64,000 bases of DNA from Microbacterium sp. Leaf151 (GCF_001424225.1 NZ_LMOR01000004.1:310001-374000); one strand, 5' to 3'; counted from the stretch's first letter, positions 13,433 through 23,883 are shown. The notes: generated by a model not told the origin, from the letters alone. Numbers and translations: made by a program.

Positions 13433-13438
13433 TAGGCT
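13433..13438 (+). promoter_or_regulatory. -10 box for a leaderless amidase transcript
   Basis: TAGGCT is followed by 6 nt and then the ATG at 13445. The spacing puts the transcription start at or next to the A of the start codon, and no Shine-Dalgarno sequence is present. Confidence 0.5.
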
Positions 13439-13444
13439 CGATTC

Positions 13445-14845
13445 ATGCCACGCCTGCACGATCTGTCGCTCGTCGCCCAGACCGAGGCGCTGCGCGTGGG
13501 CGAGCTCTCCCCGACCGAGGTGACCGCACATTACCTCGACCGCATCGAACGACTGGACGATCTCGGCGCGTTCGCCGAGGTGACCGCGGGCGCCGCTCGG
13601 GATCGCGCTACCTCGCTCCCGTATCCCCCGGCGGGGTCGTTGTGGAGTGTCCCCCTCGCCGACAAGGACCTCGTCGCCCGCGCCGGCGTCGCCACCCGTT
13701 ACGGCTCGCGATCGCGCGTGGACCACGTGCCGACGTCATCCGATCCCCTCGCACGCGCCCTCGACGCCGCCGGTGCGGTGAACGTGGGCAAGACGAGCAC
13801 GTCGGAGTTCGGGCTCACCGGGTTCACCGAGCCGCTGATCCACGCCCCCGCCCGCGATCCGTGGATGCCGTCGGCCGGCGCCGGCGGGTCGAGCGGCGGC
13901 GCGGCCGTCGCGGTCGCGGCGGGGTTCCTGCCCGCAGCGGTGGGTTCCGACGGTGGCGGCTCCATCCGCATCCCCTCCGCAACGGTCGGGGTGGTGGGAT
14001 TGAAACCCTCACGGGGGCGACTTCCGATCGGTTCGGGCTTCGACTCCCCCGACGGGCTCTCCGTGACGGGCCCGATCGCCCGCTCCGCCGAGGATGCGGC
14101 ACACCTCCTCGACGCTCTCGTCGGCCTGGCGCCGTTCACGTATGCCACGGCAGCACCCGGGAGCGGTCCGTTCGTCGACGCCGCACGGCGAGAGACGACC
14201 GGGCTCCGTGTGGGAAAAACCACGGTTTCCCCGTGGGACGACGACGAAGACATCCGCCTCCATCCCGACGCCCGTGCGGCGTTCGAGACGGCCTCCGCCT
14301 GGCTGAGCGACAGCGGACACGACGTGGAGGATGCCGCGTGGCGTCCGCGGGGCTACGCCGCACTCTTCCGAGTGCTGTGGCGCGCGAGCGCGGCGCGGAT
14401 CCCCCTGAGCCACGAGGATCTCGCCCTCGTCGAGCCTCTCACCGCCTGGCTCGTGCAGGAGGGTCGACGTCTGTCTGCGCTCGACCTGCTCGACGGCCTG
14501 GCGGCGGCCCGGGCGTTCGAGCGGCGAACGGTCACGGACTTCTCGGCGTTCGACGCGGTACTCACCCCCGCCCTCGCGCAGCCGCCGCAGCCGATCGGGA
14601 CGTATGAGGGGCACTCGCCCGAGCGCACGTTCGCGATGCAGGTCGAGTACGCGCCCTACTCCAGCTTCGTCAACGTCGCGGGTCTTCCCGCGGTGACCGT
14701 GCCCCTCACGATGGATGCCACCGGCCACCCGGTCTCAGTCCAGCTCGTCGGCCGTCCGGGCGGCGAAGCGACGCTGCTCGCTCTCGCCGCGCAGCTCGAA
14801 GGGCGTCGGGGGCCACTCCCCCACCCGCCGGTCTGGAGCGCCTGA
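13445..14845 (+). CDS. amidase-signature family hydrolase
   Basis: The 466-residue protein has the Ser-cisSer-Lys triad of the amidase signature family: Lys74 in VPLADKDLVARAG, Ser149/150 in GAGGSSGGAA, and the nucleophile Ser173 in SDGGGSIRIPS. Family members hydrolyse amides or act as GatA in tRNA amidotransferase. No gatB or gatC lies nearby and the substrate loop differs from GatA, so a stand-alone amidase is more likely. The substrate is unknown. It is transcribed from its own leaderless promoter. Confidence 0.9.
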   Translation: MPRLHDLSLVAQTEALRVGELSPTEVTAHYLDRIERLDDLGAFAEVTAGAARDRATSLPYPPAGSLWSVPLADKDLVARAGVATRYGSRSRVDHVPTSSDPLARALDAAGAVNVGKTSTSEFGLTGFTEPLIHAPARDPWMPSAGAGGSSGGAAVAVAAGFLPAAVGSDGGGSIRIPSATVGVVGLKPSRGRLPIGSGFDSPDGLSVTGPIARSAEDAAHLLDALVGLAPFTYATAAPGSGPFVDAARRETTGLRVGKTTVSPWDDDEDIRLHPDARAAFETASAWLSDSGHDVEDAAWRPRGYAALFRVLWRASAARIPLSHEDLALVEPLTAWLVQEGRRLSALDLLDGLAAARAFERRTVTDFSAFDAVLTPALAQPPQPIGTYEGHSPERTFAMQVEYAPYSSFVNVAGLPAVTVPLTMDATGHPVSVQLVGRPGGEATLLALAAQLEGRRGPLPHPPVWSA

Positions 14846-14941
14846 CGAGGACGAGCGGCGCCTTGCGGGCGGCGCGACCGGAGCACCCTCGGGCGCACGG
14901 GCCGGCGGCGACGACGACCACTGTTCGCCGAGGCCGACGCG

Positions 14942-14995
<54 letters not shown>

Positions 14996-15028
14996 AACGC
15001 GAGACTGCTTCGAGGGGTAGAGGTCGCC

Positions 15029-15058
15029 ATTGTTAGCGGAAACAATTTGCGCTAGCCT
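15029..15058 (+). promoter_or_regulatory. promoter with overlapping LacI-type operator for the GH43 gene
   Basis: TTGTTA (15030-15035) and TAGCCT (15053-15058) are separated by exactly 17 bp. An inverted repeat ATTGTT-N6-AACAAT (15029-15046) covers the -35 box and resembles LacI-family operators. A bound repressor would block the polymerase, which fits a sugar-inducible glycosidase. The regulator gene is not in the window. Confidence 0.65.
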
Positions 15059-15143
15059 GAGCGGCGCCATAACTTCCGAACCGGGCTCGATGCCGAACCC
15101 GTGGAGCACGAGTCGATGCCGACCGGCTTCCGAAAGGACACCC

Positions 15144-18092
15144 ATGCCGTCTGATCACACGCCCGTTCGAGCGAGGCGCACGCGCCCGTCGCGCCGGATA
15201 CTCGCCGTCTCGCTCGCCGTCGCGAGCCTGGGAGCGATGCTGACGCCCGCGTCGGCCGCGATCGCGGCCGAGACGGTGCCGGCACCGGTCCTCGAGTACA
15301 CCTTCGATCAGATCGACGCCCGCCCGGCCAACGGCGCCGTGATCGCTGACAGCGCCCCCGGCAACCACGCCGGAACGGTCGTGAACGGCGGCGCGACGAG
15401 CGTCTCAGGGCCGAGCGGCGCCGCGGGCGACATGGCGCTGTCGCTGCCCGGCGGGGCCAGCACCGCCGCGGCGCCGCACGTGCGCATCGCCCCGGGCCTC
15501 ATCCCCGCAGGAACGGCCGACGTCACGATGTCGGCATGGATCCGGTGGACCGGCGCACCGCAGTGCACCTGGCCGTTCACGCTCGGCTCCAGCGTCGATG
15601 CGCACATCCTCGCGACCACGCAGTGCGGCAGTTCCGGCTACGGCGCCATCAAGAACGGCTCCGAGATCCGCGCGTCGGGCACCGCCCCGGTCGCCGCCTC
15701 GCGCTGGGTGCACATGGCGGTCGTCGTCACCGGCGGCAAGACCGTCCAGACCTTCCTCGACGGCGCCCTGGTCGGTCAGGCCGCGACGACCTACAACGCG
15801 TCGGCGGCGATCGGCAGCTCCACCTTCTCGGGCTACCTCGGCAAGTCGTTCTACGGACCCGATGCCTACTGGGCCGGCGCCATCGATGACGTGAAGGTGT
15901 GGACCTCGGCTCTCTCCGCGGGCCAACTGCAGCAGACCGAGGGCGATGTGCACGTGGGCATCGCGCGGGGCGACGCGGCCGTCTCGCTCGGCGACACCTC
16001 CAACGTCACCTCCGACCTGACGCTCCCGACCACCGGTGCGGGTGGCTCGAGCCTCACGTGGACCTCGAGCAACCCCGCTGTCGTCAGCACGACCGGAGCG
16101 GTCATCCGCCCGACCGCCGGTGCCGGCGATGCCAGCGTCGTTCTGACGCCCACCGCCACCCACGGTGGCACCGCTGTCACCGGATCGAGCATCACGGTGA
16201 AGATCCCGGCGTACGCCCAGGGTGACAGTGCACAGGCCGAACTGGCCCGCGCCGTCGCCGACGGCGTAGCCGCTGATGCTGCCGTGGCAGGGCCGATCCG
16301 CGGCAGCGTCACGCTGCCGACGACCGGTGCCGACGTGGCCGCCACCGCTACGCGCTCGGGAGCGGCGAACGCCGCCATCGCGTGGTCTTCGTCGAACGAA
16401 GCGGTCATCTCAACGACCGACAAGGGCACGGCCCCGAACGTCGTCGCCAAGGGCGCCGTCACGCGCCCTGCCGCCGACACGCAGGTCACGCTGACGGCGA
16501 CGATCACCGTCAACGGCACCGCGCCGCTCGTTCGGACACTCGTGCGCACCGTTCCCGCCGCGGCCCCCGTCGCAGCCAGCGACCTGGACGCGTACCTCTT
16601 CGCGTACTTCACCGGCGACAGCATCCAGGGCGAGAAGATCCGCTTCGCGACCTCTGACGGCAACGATTCGCTGCGCTGGAAGACGCTCAACGACGCGCAA
16701 CCCGTCCTCAGCTCGACCAAGGGCACGACGGGCCTGCGCGATCCCTTCATCCTGCGATCGAAAGAGGGCGACCGGTTCTTCCTTCTGGCCACCGACCTGT
16801 CGGTCGGCACCTCCGGCTGGGGCGGCGCGACGAACCGCGGCAGTCAGCACCTCGAGATCTGGGAGTCCACCGACCTGGTCAACTGGGGCGAGCAGCGTCA
16901 CGTCGAGGTCAACCTGCCCAATGCGGGCATGACCTGGGCCCCGGAGGCGATCTACGACGAAAGCATCGAGGCCTACACCGTCTACTGGACGTCTTCGCTC
17001 TTCACGGACGGCGCCGCCCGTAACGTCGCCGACGGAAACGGACCGCAGATCCTCATCTCGACGACCCGCGACTTCCGCGATTTCGCCACCCCCCGGCCGT
17101 GGTTCAAGGCCGCGGACGTACCCGGGCTGAACGCCGGCAACGGACTGATCGACTCCACCGTGCTGAAGGAGGGTGACACCTGGTACCGCTTCACCAAGGC
17201 CACCCAGACCAGCGGCTGCGCTTCACCCGACATCATCGCGCAGAAATCGACCGACTTGCGCGCCACGACGGCATCCGGTGCCTGGTCGCTCATCGACACC
17301 TGCATCGGCCGCACCGCCGGCACGCCCGAGGTCGAAGGTCCGGAGATCTTCAAGGCCAACGAGGGCGACCGCGCCGGGTACGAGTACTTCCTCTGGGTCG
17401 ACAACTACGGCGGACGAGGGTACATCCCCCTCGGGACGAACTCGCTCGAGGGTGACATCCAGTGGACGATCCCGAACAGCTTCTCGCTGCCGGCCTCACC
17501 CCGCCACGGCTCGATCCTCGCCATCACGGCGCAGGAGCGCGACACCCTCGCCGCGAAGTGGAACCCGTCGCTGCTCGTCACCTCGATCGACCCGGTCGCC
17601 GCGACCGCGCAGGCCGGATCCGCCGACGTCACGCTTCCCGGAACCGTGCAGGCCACCTTCAAGGACGGGCACCGCGAGACCGTCGCGGTGACATGGGACA
17701 AGGCCGACCTGTCGTCGTTGAAGAAGGCCGGCGACACCGTCCAGGTGCGCGGACAGCTCGCCAACTCGGCTGGCACACCCGCGATCGCGACCATCACCGC
17801 CACGGCTCCCCCGGGACCCGCCGTGAGTGCCGTGGCATCCGCCCGGTGCGTTGCGGGGAAGGTCGTCATCACCACGCGAGCGACCAACGACAGCGACGCC
17901 GTCGCCGATCTCACCGTGAACACGGCGTGGGGCGGCAAAGCGCACACCGCCGTCGCCCCCGGTGCCTCGGTCTCCACGGCAACCACCGTGCGCGCCTCGA
18001 CGGTCGTGGCCGGCTCTGTCGAGGTGACGGCCACGGACGGGTCGGGTTCGCGCACGATCACCGCCGCCTACGCTGCCATCAGCTGCCGCTGA
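15144..18092 (+). CDS. secreted multidomain GH43-family glycosidase (arabinan/xylan type)
   Basis: The 982-residue protein starts at an ATG with GAAAGGA upstream. A signal peptide occupies residues 1-42 (RRILAVSLAVASLG, then ASAAIAA). A LamG/concanavalin-like domain spans about 45-265. Two bacterial Ig-like domains follow at about 269-365 and 366-475, each with a WTSSNPAV-like strand. A five-bladed GH43 domain spans about 478-805, with TGLRDPFIL (Asp) and VEGPEIFKAN (probable acid Glu). A Big_4-like domain is at about 806-888, and a terminal beta domain ends in Cys-Arg. It probably cleaves arabinose-containing plant polymers; the exact specificity is unknown. The promoter carries a LacI-type operator. 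Confidence 0.88.
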   Translation: MPSDHTPVRARRTRPSRRILAVSLAVASLGAMLTPASAAIAAETVPAPVLEYTFDQIDARPANGAVIADSAPGNHAGTVVNGGATSVSGPSGAAGDMALSLPGGASTAAAPHVRIAPGLIPAGTADVTMSAWIRWTGAPQCTWPFTLGSSVDAHILATTQCGSSGYGAIKNGSEIRASGTAPVAASRWVHMAVVVTGGKTVQTFLDGALVGQAATTYNASAAIGSSTFSGYLGKSFYGPDAYWAGAIDDVKVWTSALSAGQLQQTEGDVHVGIARGDAAVSLGDTSNVTSDLTLPTTGAGGSSLTWTSSNPAVVSTTGAVIRPTAGAGDASVVLTPTATHGGTAVTGSSITVKIPAYAQGDSAQAELARAVADGVAADAAVAGPIRGSVTLPTTGADVAATATRSGAANAAIAWSSSNEAVISTTDKGTAPNVVAKGAVTRPAADTQVTLTATITVNGTAPLVRTLVRTVPAAAPVAASDLDAYLFAYFTGDSIQGEKIRFATSDGNDSLRWKTLNDAQPVLSSTKGTTGLRDPFILRSKEGDRFFLLATDLSVGTSGWGGATNRGSQHLEIWESTDLVNWGEQRHVEVNLPNAGMTWAPEAIYDESIEAYTVYWTSSLFTDGAARNVADGNGPQILISTTRDFRDFATPRPWFKAADVPGLNAGNGLIDSTVLKEGDTWYRFTKATQTSGCASPDIIAQKSTDLRATTASGAWSLIDTCIGRTAGTPEVEGPEIFKANEGDRAGYEYFLWVDNYGGRGYIPLGTNSLEGDIQWTIPNSFSLPASPRHGSILAITAQERDTLAAKWNPSLLVTSIDPVAATAQAGSADVTLPGTVQATFKDGHRETVAVTWDKADLSSLKKAGDTVQVRGQLANSAGTPAIATITATAPPGPAVSAVASARCVAGKVVITTRATNDSDAVADLTVNTAWGGKAHTAVAPGASVSTATTVRASTVVAGSVEVTATDGSGSRTITAAYAAISCR

Positions 18093-18096
18093 CGAG

Positions 18097-18148
18097 CACG
18101 CACCGAGACGGTGCGTGAGGGGGGAGGGCCCGCGGGCCCTCCCCCCTC
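18097..18148. terminator. tandem hairpins between convergent GH43 and prfA genes
   Basis: The first hairpin has a 9-bp stem (18097-18105 with 18109-18117, loop AGA). It abuts a perfect 32-bp palindrome (18117-18148). The GH43 gene stops 5 nt upstream. The remaining sequence to the prfA stop (18149-18272) shows no gene. Confidence 0.7.
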
Positions 18149-18272
18149 CGTCACCTCTGCCGGGTGAACGGGTCGGGCTCCGCGGGGGCGCCCGACGGCC
18201 CCGACGCGCATCGAGGTGCGAAAGGTACGTCGCTTCGGACTCCCCCGTCTCCGACGGACGGCGGCCGGTTGG

Positions 18273-19364
18273 TCACCCGTCGGCCAGTGCCGCGAGCCGC
18301 GCCTCTTCGTCGGCGGTGATGGCCGACTCGATGATCGGGCCGAGGGCACCGTCCATCACCTGGTCGAGGTTGTACGCCTTGTAGCCGGTGCGGTGGTCGG
18401 CGATCCGGTTCTCGGGGAAGTTGTAGGTGCGGATGCGCTCGGAGCGGTCCATGCCGCGGATCTGCGACTTTCGCGCGTCGGCGGCGACAGCGTCGCGCTC
18501 CTCCTGCTGTTTGGCGAGCAGGCGCGCACGCAGCACACGCATACCCGCCTCGCGGTTCTGCAACTGCGACTTCTCGTTCTGCATCGATACGACGATGCCC
18601 GTGGGCACATGCGTGATGCGCACCGCAGAGTCGGTCGTGTTGACCGACTGCCCTCCGGGACCCGACGAGCGGAAGACGTCGATCTTGAGGTCGTTGGGGT
18701 CGATGCCGACCTCTTCGGGCTCGTCGACTTCGGGGAAGACGAGCACACCGGTCGTCGAGGTATGGATGCGGCCCTGCGACTCCGTCGCCGGCACGCGCTG
18801 TACGCGGTGCACGCCGCCCTCGTACTTCAGGTGCGCCCACACGCCTTGCGCCGGGTCGCTCGAGGAGCCCTTGATCGCGACCTGGACGTCCTTGTATCCG
18901 CCCAGATCGCTCTCGGTGCGCTCGAGCAGCTCGGTCTTCCACCCCATGGACGCCGCGTACTGCAGGTACATGCGCAGGAGGTCGGCCGCGAACAGGGCGC
19001 TCTCGGCCCCGCCCTCACCGCCCTTGATCTCCATGATCACATCACGCGCATCGTCGGGGTCGCGCGGGATGAGCAGGCGCCGCAGACGCTCCTGCGTCTC
19101 GACGACCCGCTGCTCCAGCCCCGGCACCTCGTCGGCGAACGCGTCGTCCTCGCGAGCCAGTTCACGCGCCGCATCCAGATCATCGGAGGCCGAGACCCAC
19201 GTCTCATGGGCGGAGACGATGCGCGACAGCTCCGCATAGCGCCGGTTGACGCGCTTCGCGCGTCCCGCGTCCGCGTGTACGGCGGGGTCGGAGAGCTCCT
19301 CCTGGACGGCTTTGTGCTCGTCGAGGAGCCCTCGGACCGACTCGAACATCGCGGGCACCGACAT
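18273..19364 (-). CDS. prfA: peptide chain release factor 1
   Basis: The 363-residue class I release factor recognises UAA and UAG. It carries the GGQ motif at residues 237-239 ([20 protein letters not shown]), the [25 protein letters not shown] region, and the C-terminal [22 protein letters not shown] of RF1. The tripeptide anticodon region HTSTTG (about 201-206) is in the RF1 form. It starts 17 nt after rho, so the genes are probably co-transcribed; MFESVRG at residue 6 is an alternative start. The Gln238 methyltransferase prmC lies beyond the inserted plus-strand block. Confidence 0.96.
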   Translation of the reverse strand: MSVPAMFESVRGLLDEHKAVQEELSDPAVHADAGRAKRVNRRYAELSRIVSAHETWVSASDDLDAARELAREDDAFADEVPGLEQRVVETQERLRRLLIPRDPDDARDVIMEIKGGEGGAESALFAADLLRMYLQYAASMGWKTELLERTESDLGGYKDVQVAIKGSSSDPAQGVWAHLKYEGGVHRVQRVPATESQGRIHTSTTGVLVFPEVDEPEEVGIDPNDLKIDVFRSSGPGGQSVNTTDSAVRITHVPTGIVVSMQNEKSQLQNREAGMRVLRARLLAKQQEERDAVAADARKSQIRGMDRSERIRTYNFPENRIADHRTGYKAYNLDQVMDGALGPIIESAITADEEARLAALADG

Positions 19365-19381
19365 CGCGCTGGCGGCCGGGG

Positions 19382-21718
19382 TCAGCGGATGCTGTTGTCG
19401 TCACCGCCGCGCGCGGGCGCCGGGATCGACTTCTGCATCTGCACGAGGAACTCGACGTTCGACTGGGTCTCTTTGAGCTTGCCGAGCACGACCTCGAGGG
19501 CCTGCTGGGGCTCGAGGCCGGCCAGGGCGCGGCGGAGCTTCCAGGTGATCTTGACCTCGTCGTTCGACAACAGCATCTCCTCGCGGCGGGTGCTCGACGC
19601 GTTGACGTCGACGGCCGGGAAGATGCGCTTGTCGGCGAGCTGGCGGTTCAGACGAAGCTCGCTGTTGCCGGTGCCCTTGAACTCCTCGAAGATCACGTCG
19701 TCCATCTTCGAGCCGGTCTCCACCAGCGCGGTGGCGAGGATCGTGAGCGATCCGCCGTTCTCGATGTTGCGTGCGGCACCGAAGAAGCGCTTGGGCGGGT
19801 ACAGCGCGGAGGCATCGACCCCGCCGGACAGCACGCGGCCCGAGGTCGGGGCGGCGAGGTTGTACGCGCGACCCAGACGGGTGATCGAGTCGAGCAGCAC
19901 GACGACGTCGCGGCCGAGCTCGACCAGGCGCTTCGCGCGCTCGATGGCGAGCTCGGCGACCGTGGTGTGGTCTTCGGCCGGCCGATCGAACGTCGAGGCG
20001 ATGACCTCGCCGCGGACTGTCCGCTGCATGTCGGTGACCTCTTCGGGGCGTTCGTCGACGAGCACGACCATGAGGTGGACCTCGGGGTTGTTCGTGGCGA
20101 TCGCGTTGGCGATCTGCTGCAGAACGATGGTCTTGCCGGCCTTCGGAGGCGCGACGATCAGCCCGCGCTGGCCCTTGCCCACCGGGGCGACCAGGTCGAT
20201 GATGCGCTGCGTGAGCTTCTCAGGGCCGGTCTCCAGGCGCAGACGCTCCTGGGGGTAGAGGGGGGTGAGGTTGTTGAACTCCACACGGGCGGCGGCGTCG
20301 TCGACCGACAGGCCGTTGACGGAATCGACCTGCACGAGCGCGTTGTACTTCTGACGCCCCTGCTGCTCGCCCTCGCGCGGCTGCTTGATGGCGCCGACGA
20401 CGGCGTCACCCTTGCGCAGGTTGTATTTCTTGACCTGGCCGAGCGAGACGTAGACATCGCTGGGGCCCGGCAGGTAGCCGGTGGTGCGCACGAACGCGTA
20501 GTTGTCGAGCACATCGAGCACGCCGGCGATGGGGACGAGCACGTCGTCCTCGCCGATCTCGGTCTCGAACTCATCGCCCGTGGTGCTCTGGCCGCGGCGC
20601 TTGTTGCGCTGACGGTTGCGGCTGTTCGCCGCGCCCTGCTGCTGCTGGGCCTGCTGACCGCTCTGCTGCGCATTGTCGCGCTGCGAACCACCGCCCTGCT
20701 GACCGTTATCGCGCTGACCGCTCTCGCGCTGACCGCTCTCTCGCTGACCGTTCTCGCGCTGGCCGCCCTGCTGCGCGTTGTCACGCTGCGACGCGCCCTG
20801 CTGGCCGCCCTCGCGCTGGCCACCCTGCGTGGGCGCGTCGGCGTCGTCGGAGCCGGCTTCGGGCTTCTCTGCGGCGGCGTCGGGCTTGTTGCGGTTGCGG
20901 TTGCGCGAGCGGCTTCGGCCACGACCACGAGCGGGGGTCTCATCGTTCTGCTCGGCGTTGTCGGAGGCGGCGTTCTCGCCGTCGTTCGCCACGGCCTCCG
21001 CCACGGGCTCCGCCGCATCGGGGGCACCGGATTCTTCGATGGCGGCGTCCGCGATCGGTGCGTCGGTGCTCGGTGTGTCGGTCGCCTCGGCGACGACCGG
21101 CGTCTCCTCGGAAGACGCTGCGTCCTCGGCGACGTCGGCCGCGGTCGTGACGGGGGTGGTCGACGTCTCGTCCGACGCGGCGTCGGCCGGAGCCTCGACG
21201 TCGGTGCCGGCCTCGGCGGCAGCGGCCTCGGCGGCAGCGGCCTCAGCGGCAGCGGCCTCGGCGGCAGCGGCTTCAGCGGCCGCCTTCTCCTTGGCGGTGG
21301 CGGTCGTCGCACGACGGGGGGCACGCTTGCGCGGGGCGCGTGCGGGCTTCTCCGCCGGGGCGGCCTCCTCGGGTGCAGACTCGGCAGCGGGCTCGGCAGT
21401 CGGCTCCACCGCGGGCGCGGCGTCGGCGGATGCCGTCTCGTCTGCCGGAGTCACCGCGTCGTCGGCCGCAGCGTCGGCTTCTGCTGCAGGGCCGTCGGCG
21501 ACGAGAGTGTCGTCGGCGAACAACGCCTCGGGCTGCGCATCGGCGGCCGCGGTGTCCGGGGCGTCCGTGCCCTTGGTCGTCGCGGTGTCGACCGTGCTCG
21601 GCTCGGTGTCGGTGTCCGGCGTTGCGGTGCCCTGCGCGTCAGCCGTGGGCTGCTCTTCGGCGGGGATCTCGGCGCCCTCGGGCGCGTCGACGGAATGGGT
21701 CTCGGAGATGGACTCCAC
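19382..21718 (-). CDS. rho: transcription termination factor Rho with large low-complexity N-terminal insert
   Basis: The 778-residue hexameric RNA helicase is far longer than E. coli Rho (419). The C-terminal half is canonical: RNA-binding fold [27 protein letters not shown], Walker A APPKAGKT, Walker [16 protein letters not shown], and Q/R-loop residues through the end. The first about 380 residues are Ala/Glu-rich, then Arg/Asn/Gly/Gln-rich with repeats such as GQRES. Actinobacterial Rho proteins often carry such inserts, which bind RNA. The start is GTG with GAGGAG 5 nt upstream. The long leader (about 150 nt) could allow autoregulation. Confidence 0.97.
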   Translation of the reverse strand: MESISETHSVDAPEGAEIPAEEQPTADAQGTATPDTDTEPSTVDTATTKGTDAPDTAAADAQPEALFADDTLVADGPAAEADAAADDAVTPADETASADAAPAVEPTAEPAAESAPEEAAPAEKPARAPRKRAPRRATTATAKEKAAAEAAAAEAAAAEAAAAEAAAAEAGTDVEAPADAASDETSTTPVTTAADVAEDAASSEETPVVAEATDTPSTDAPIADAAIEESGAPDAAEPVAEAVANDGENAASDNAEQNDETPARGRGRSRSRNRNRNKPDAAAEKPEAGSDDADAPTQGGQREGGQQGASQRDNAQQGGQRENGQRESGQRESGQRDNGQQGGGSQRDNAQQSGQQAQQQQGAANSRNRQRNKRRGQSTTGDEFETEIGEDDVLVPIAGVLDVLDNYAFVRTTGYLPGPSDVYVSLGQVKKYNLRKGDAVVGAIKQPREGEQQGRQKYNALVQVDSVNGLSVDDAAARVEFNNLTPLYPQERLRLETGPEKLTQRIIDLVAPVGKGQRGLIVAPPKAGKTIVLQQIANAIATNNPEVHLMVVLVDERPEEVTDMQRTVRGEVIASTFDRPAEDHTTVAELAIERAKRLVELGRDVVVLLDSITRLGRAYNLAAPTSGRVLSGGVDASALYPPKRFFGAARNIENGGSLTILATALVETGSKMDDVIFEEFKGTGNSELRLNRQLADKRIFPAVDVNASSTRREEMLLSNDEVKITWKLRRALAGLEPQQALEVVLGKLKETQSNVEFLVQMQKSIPAPARGGDDNSIR
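20698..20757. repeat. degenerate 15-bp tandem repeat inside rho (Gln-Arg-Glu-Ser-Gly units)
   Basis: About four copies of a GCTGACCGCTCTCGC-like 15-mer encode successive [10 protein letters not shown] pentapeptides in the disordered region of Rho. Copies differ at one to three bases. Confidence 0.8.
21211..21270. repeat. 15-bp tandem repeat inside rho (Ala-Glu-Ala-Ala-Ala units)
   Basis: Four near-identical copies of CCTCGGCGGCAGCGG follow one another and encode AEAAA pentapeptides. Only one base changes, in the third copy. Confidence 0.85.
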
Positions 21719-21869
21719 GAGTGCTCCTCAGAATGAAACGTGTCAGATCGCGCTTCGCCGTGCAGATCGCAGACGAAGAGACACCAGCGGTTCGGGAGAT
21801 TGCAGCCGATACCGGGTTCGCGATGTGTTGCGGATTTCGCAGGTGGTGCAGAGGCTCAGATTCGCGAAC

Positions 21870-22802
21870 TTACGCGGAACCCTCTGCGTTTTTCACTGTA
21901 CCACCCTTGACGTCGACGGCGAGCATGAGCGCCTGCCACGGGGTGTCGACCACGGATGCCATGAGATCAGCGGCTTCGAGTCGCTGCCCGGGTCCGTCGG
22001 CGAGGACCAGAACGCTGGGGCCCGCCCCCGAGACCACGGCCGCGTATCCCTCGGCACGGAGCGCTCGAACGAGCCGGTCGGTCTCGGGCATGGCCTGCGC
22101 GCGGTAGTTCTGGTGCAGCTTGTCTTCGGTGGCCGCCATGAGCAGTTCGGGGCTCTGCGTCATCGCGGCTATCAGCAGGGCCGAGCGCGAGACGTTGAAC
22201 ACCGCGTCCTCGCGCGGGACCTGCAGGGGCTGCAGGCTTCGGGCGACGGCCGTCGACATCGTGAAGCCCGGCACGAACACCAGCGGCGACACGCCACGGT
22301 GGACGATCAGCTGCTTGTGCTGCGGGCCGGCGGCATCCATCCACGCGATCGTCAGACCGCCGAAGAGGCCCGGTGCGACGTTGTCGGGGTGCCCCTCCAG
22401 TTCGGTGGCCAGGCGCAGCAGGTCGACGTCGCTGAAGGCGACCTCGCCCTCGAGCAGACCCTTCGCGGCGAGGATGCCGGCGACCACGGCGGCTCCCGAC
22501 GAGCCCATGCCGCGCCCGTGCGGGATGACGTTGTGCGCGGTCAACCGCAGCCCCGGGAGGGTGCGGCCGACCGACGCGTACGTGTGCGCCATCGCGCGCA
22601 CCACGAGGTGCGACGCGTCGCGCGGCACGTCGGCCGTGCCCTCGCCCGCGACCTCGATCTCGAGGCCGTCGCCCTCGATCTGCTCGACGGTGAGATCGTC
22701 GTACACGCTCAGCGCCAAGCCGAGGGTGTCGAAGCCGGGCCCGAGGTTCGCGCTCGTAGCGGGAACGCGGACCGCGACTCGGCGACCGGGGCCTGAGCTC
22801 AC
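21870..22802 (-). CDS. thrB: homoserine kinase
   Basis: The 310-residue GHMP-family kinase phosphorylates homoserine for threonine synthesis. Motifs: [21 protein letters not shown] (motif 1), [18 protein letters not shown] (ATP phosphate loop), and [15 protein letters not shown] (motif 3). The start is a GTG that overlaps the thrC stop as GTGA. The 3' end of the coding region contributes GCAGAGG, which pairs with CCTCTGC about 30 nt later, a possible attenuator or terminator before rho. Confidence 0.95.
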   Translation of the reverse strand: MSSGPGRRVAVRVPATSANLGPGFDTLGLALSVYDDLTVEQIEGDGLEIEVAGEGTADVPRDASHLVVRAMAHTYASVGRTLPGLRLTAHNVIPHGRGMGSSGAAVVAGILAAKGLLEGEVAFSDVDLLRLATELEGHPDNVAPGLFGGLTIAWMDAAGPQHKQLIVHRGVSPLVFVPGFTMSTAVARSLQPLQVPREDAVFNVSRSALLIAAMTQSPELLMAATEDKLHQNYRAQAMPETDRLVRALRAEGYAAVVSGAGPSVLVLADGPGQRLEAADLMASVVDTPWQALMLAVDVKGGTVKNAEGSA

Positions 22803-23881
22803 GCGGTCACCGGCTGCAGGTCGAGCACCGAGGCGACCTCCGAGGTGGTCGCGTCGACGACGGTGGGCTTCACGTCGGTGCCGTCGGCCTTGCGAAGCGC
22901 CCACTGCGGGTCCTTGAGACCGTGACCGGTGACGGTCAGCACGACCTTCGCGCCGGCCGGGACGATCCCCGCCTCCGCGCGGTCGAGCAGGCCCGCAACG
23001 CTGATCGCCGATGCGGGCTCGACGAAGACGCCGACCTCGCCCGCGAGGATCTTCTGCGCCTCGAGGATGCCATCGTCGTCGATCGCGCCGAACCAGCCGT
23101 CGGTGGCGTCGCGCGCCTCGAGCGCGAGGTCCCACGACGCGGGGTTGCCGATGCGGATGGCACTGGCGATCGTCTCGGGGTTCTTCACGACCTCGCCGCG
23201 CACGAGCGGCGCGGAACCGGCGGCCTGGAAACCGAACATGCGGGGCACGCGGGTGGCGACGCCGCGGGCGGCCTCTTCCCGGTAGCCGCGCGAGTACGCG
23301 GTGTAGTTGCCGGCGTTGCCCACGGGGATGAAGTGGAAGTCGGGGGCATCGCCCAGCTGCTCGACGACCTCGTACGCGGCGGTCTTCTGCCCCTCGATGC
23401 GGTCGGGGTTGACCGAGTTGACCAGGTGCACCGGGTAGTGGTCGGCGAGCTCGCGCGCGATCTCGAGGCAGTCGTCGAAGTTGCCGCGGATCTGGATCAG
23501 ACGACCGTTGTGGGCGACCGCCTGGCTCAGCTTGCCCATCGCGATCTTGCCCTCGGGCACGAGCACGGCGGCGGTGATGCCGGCGTGGGCGGCGTAGGCC
23601 GCGGCCGAGGCTGAGGTGTTGCCGGTCGAGGCGCAGATGACGGCCTTCGCGCCGTGCTCGACGGCGCGCGAGAGCGCGACCGTCATGCCGCGGTCCTTGA
23701 AGGAGCCCGTCGGGTTCATGCCCTCGAACTTCACCCACACGTCGGCGCCGGTACGACGCGACAGGGCCGGGGCGGGGATGAGGGGCGTGCCGCCCTCGCC
23801 GAGGGTGACGACGGTGGAGGCGTCGGTGACGCCCAGACGGTCGGCGTATTCGCGGAGGACTCCGCGCCAGAGATGAGCCAT
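22799..23881 (-). CDS. thrC: threonine synthase
   Basis: The 360-residue PLP enzyme turns O-phosphohomoserine into threonine. The PLP lysine is in [15 protein letters not shown], the family loop is [17 protein letters not shown], and [15 protein letters not shown] binds cofactor phosphate. The length is that of the short, actinobacterial class. It begins 3 nt from the hom stop and overlaps thrB by 4 nt. Confidence 0.96.
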   Translation of the reverse strand: MAHLWRGVLREYADRLGVTDASTVVTLGEGGTPLIPAPALSRRTGADVWVKFEGMNPTGSFKDRGMTVALSRAVEHGAKAVICASTGNTSASAAAYAAHAGITAAVLVPEGKIAMGKLSQAVAHNGRLIQIRGNFDDCLEIARELADHYPVHLVNSVNPDRIEGQKTAAYEVVEQLGDAPDFHFIPVGNAGNYTAYSRGYREEAARGVATRVPRMFGFQAAGSAPLVRGEVVKNPETIASAIRIGNPASWDLALEARDATDGWFGAIDDDGILEAQKILAGEVGVFVEPASAISVAGLLDRAEAGIVPAGAKVVLTVTGHGLKDPQWALRKADGTDVKPTVVDATTSEVASVLDLQPVTA

Positions 23882-23883
23882 GT

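Noticed and set aside
13445-14845. GatA subunit of aspartyl/glutamyl-tRNA amidotransferase
   Set aside because: No gatB or gatC is linked and the sequence around the substrate site differs from GatA; a stand-alone amidase fits better.
20778-22796. 672-codon plus-strand open frame over rho and thrB
   Set aside because: Antisense of the Ala-rich insert of Rho. Long Ala/Ser runs come from the repeat and not from selection.
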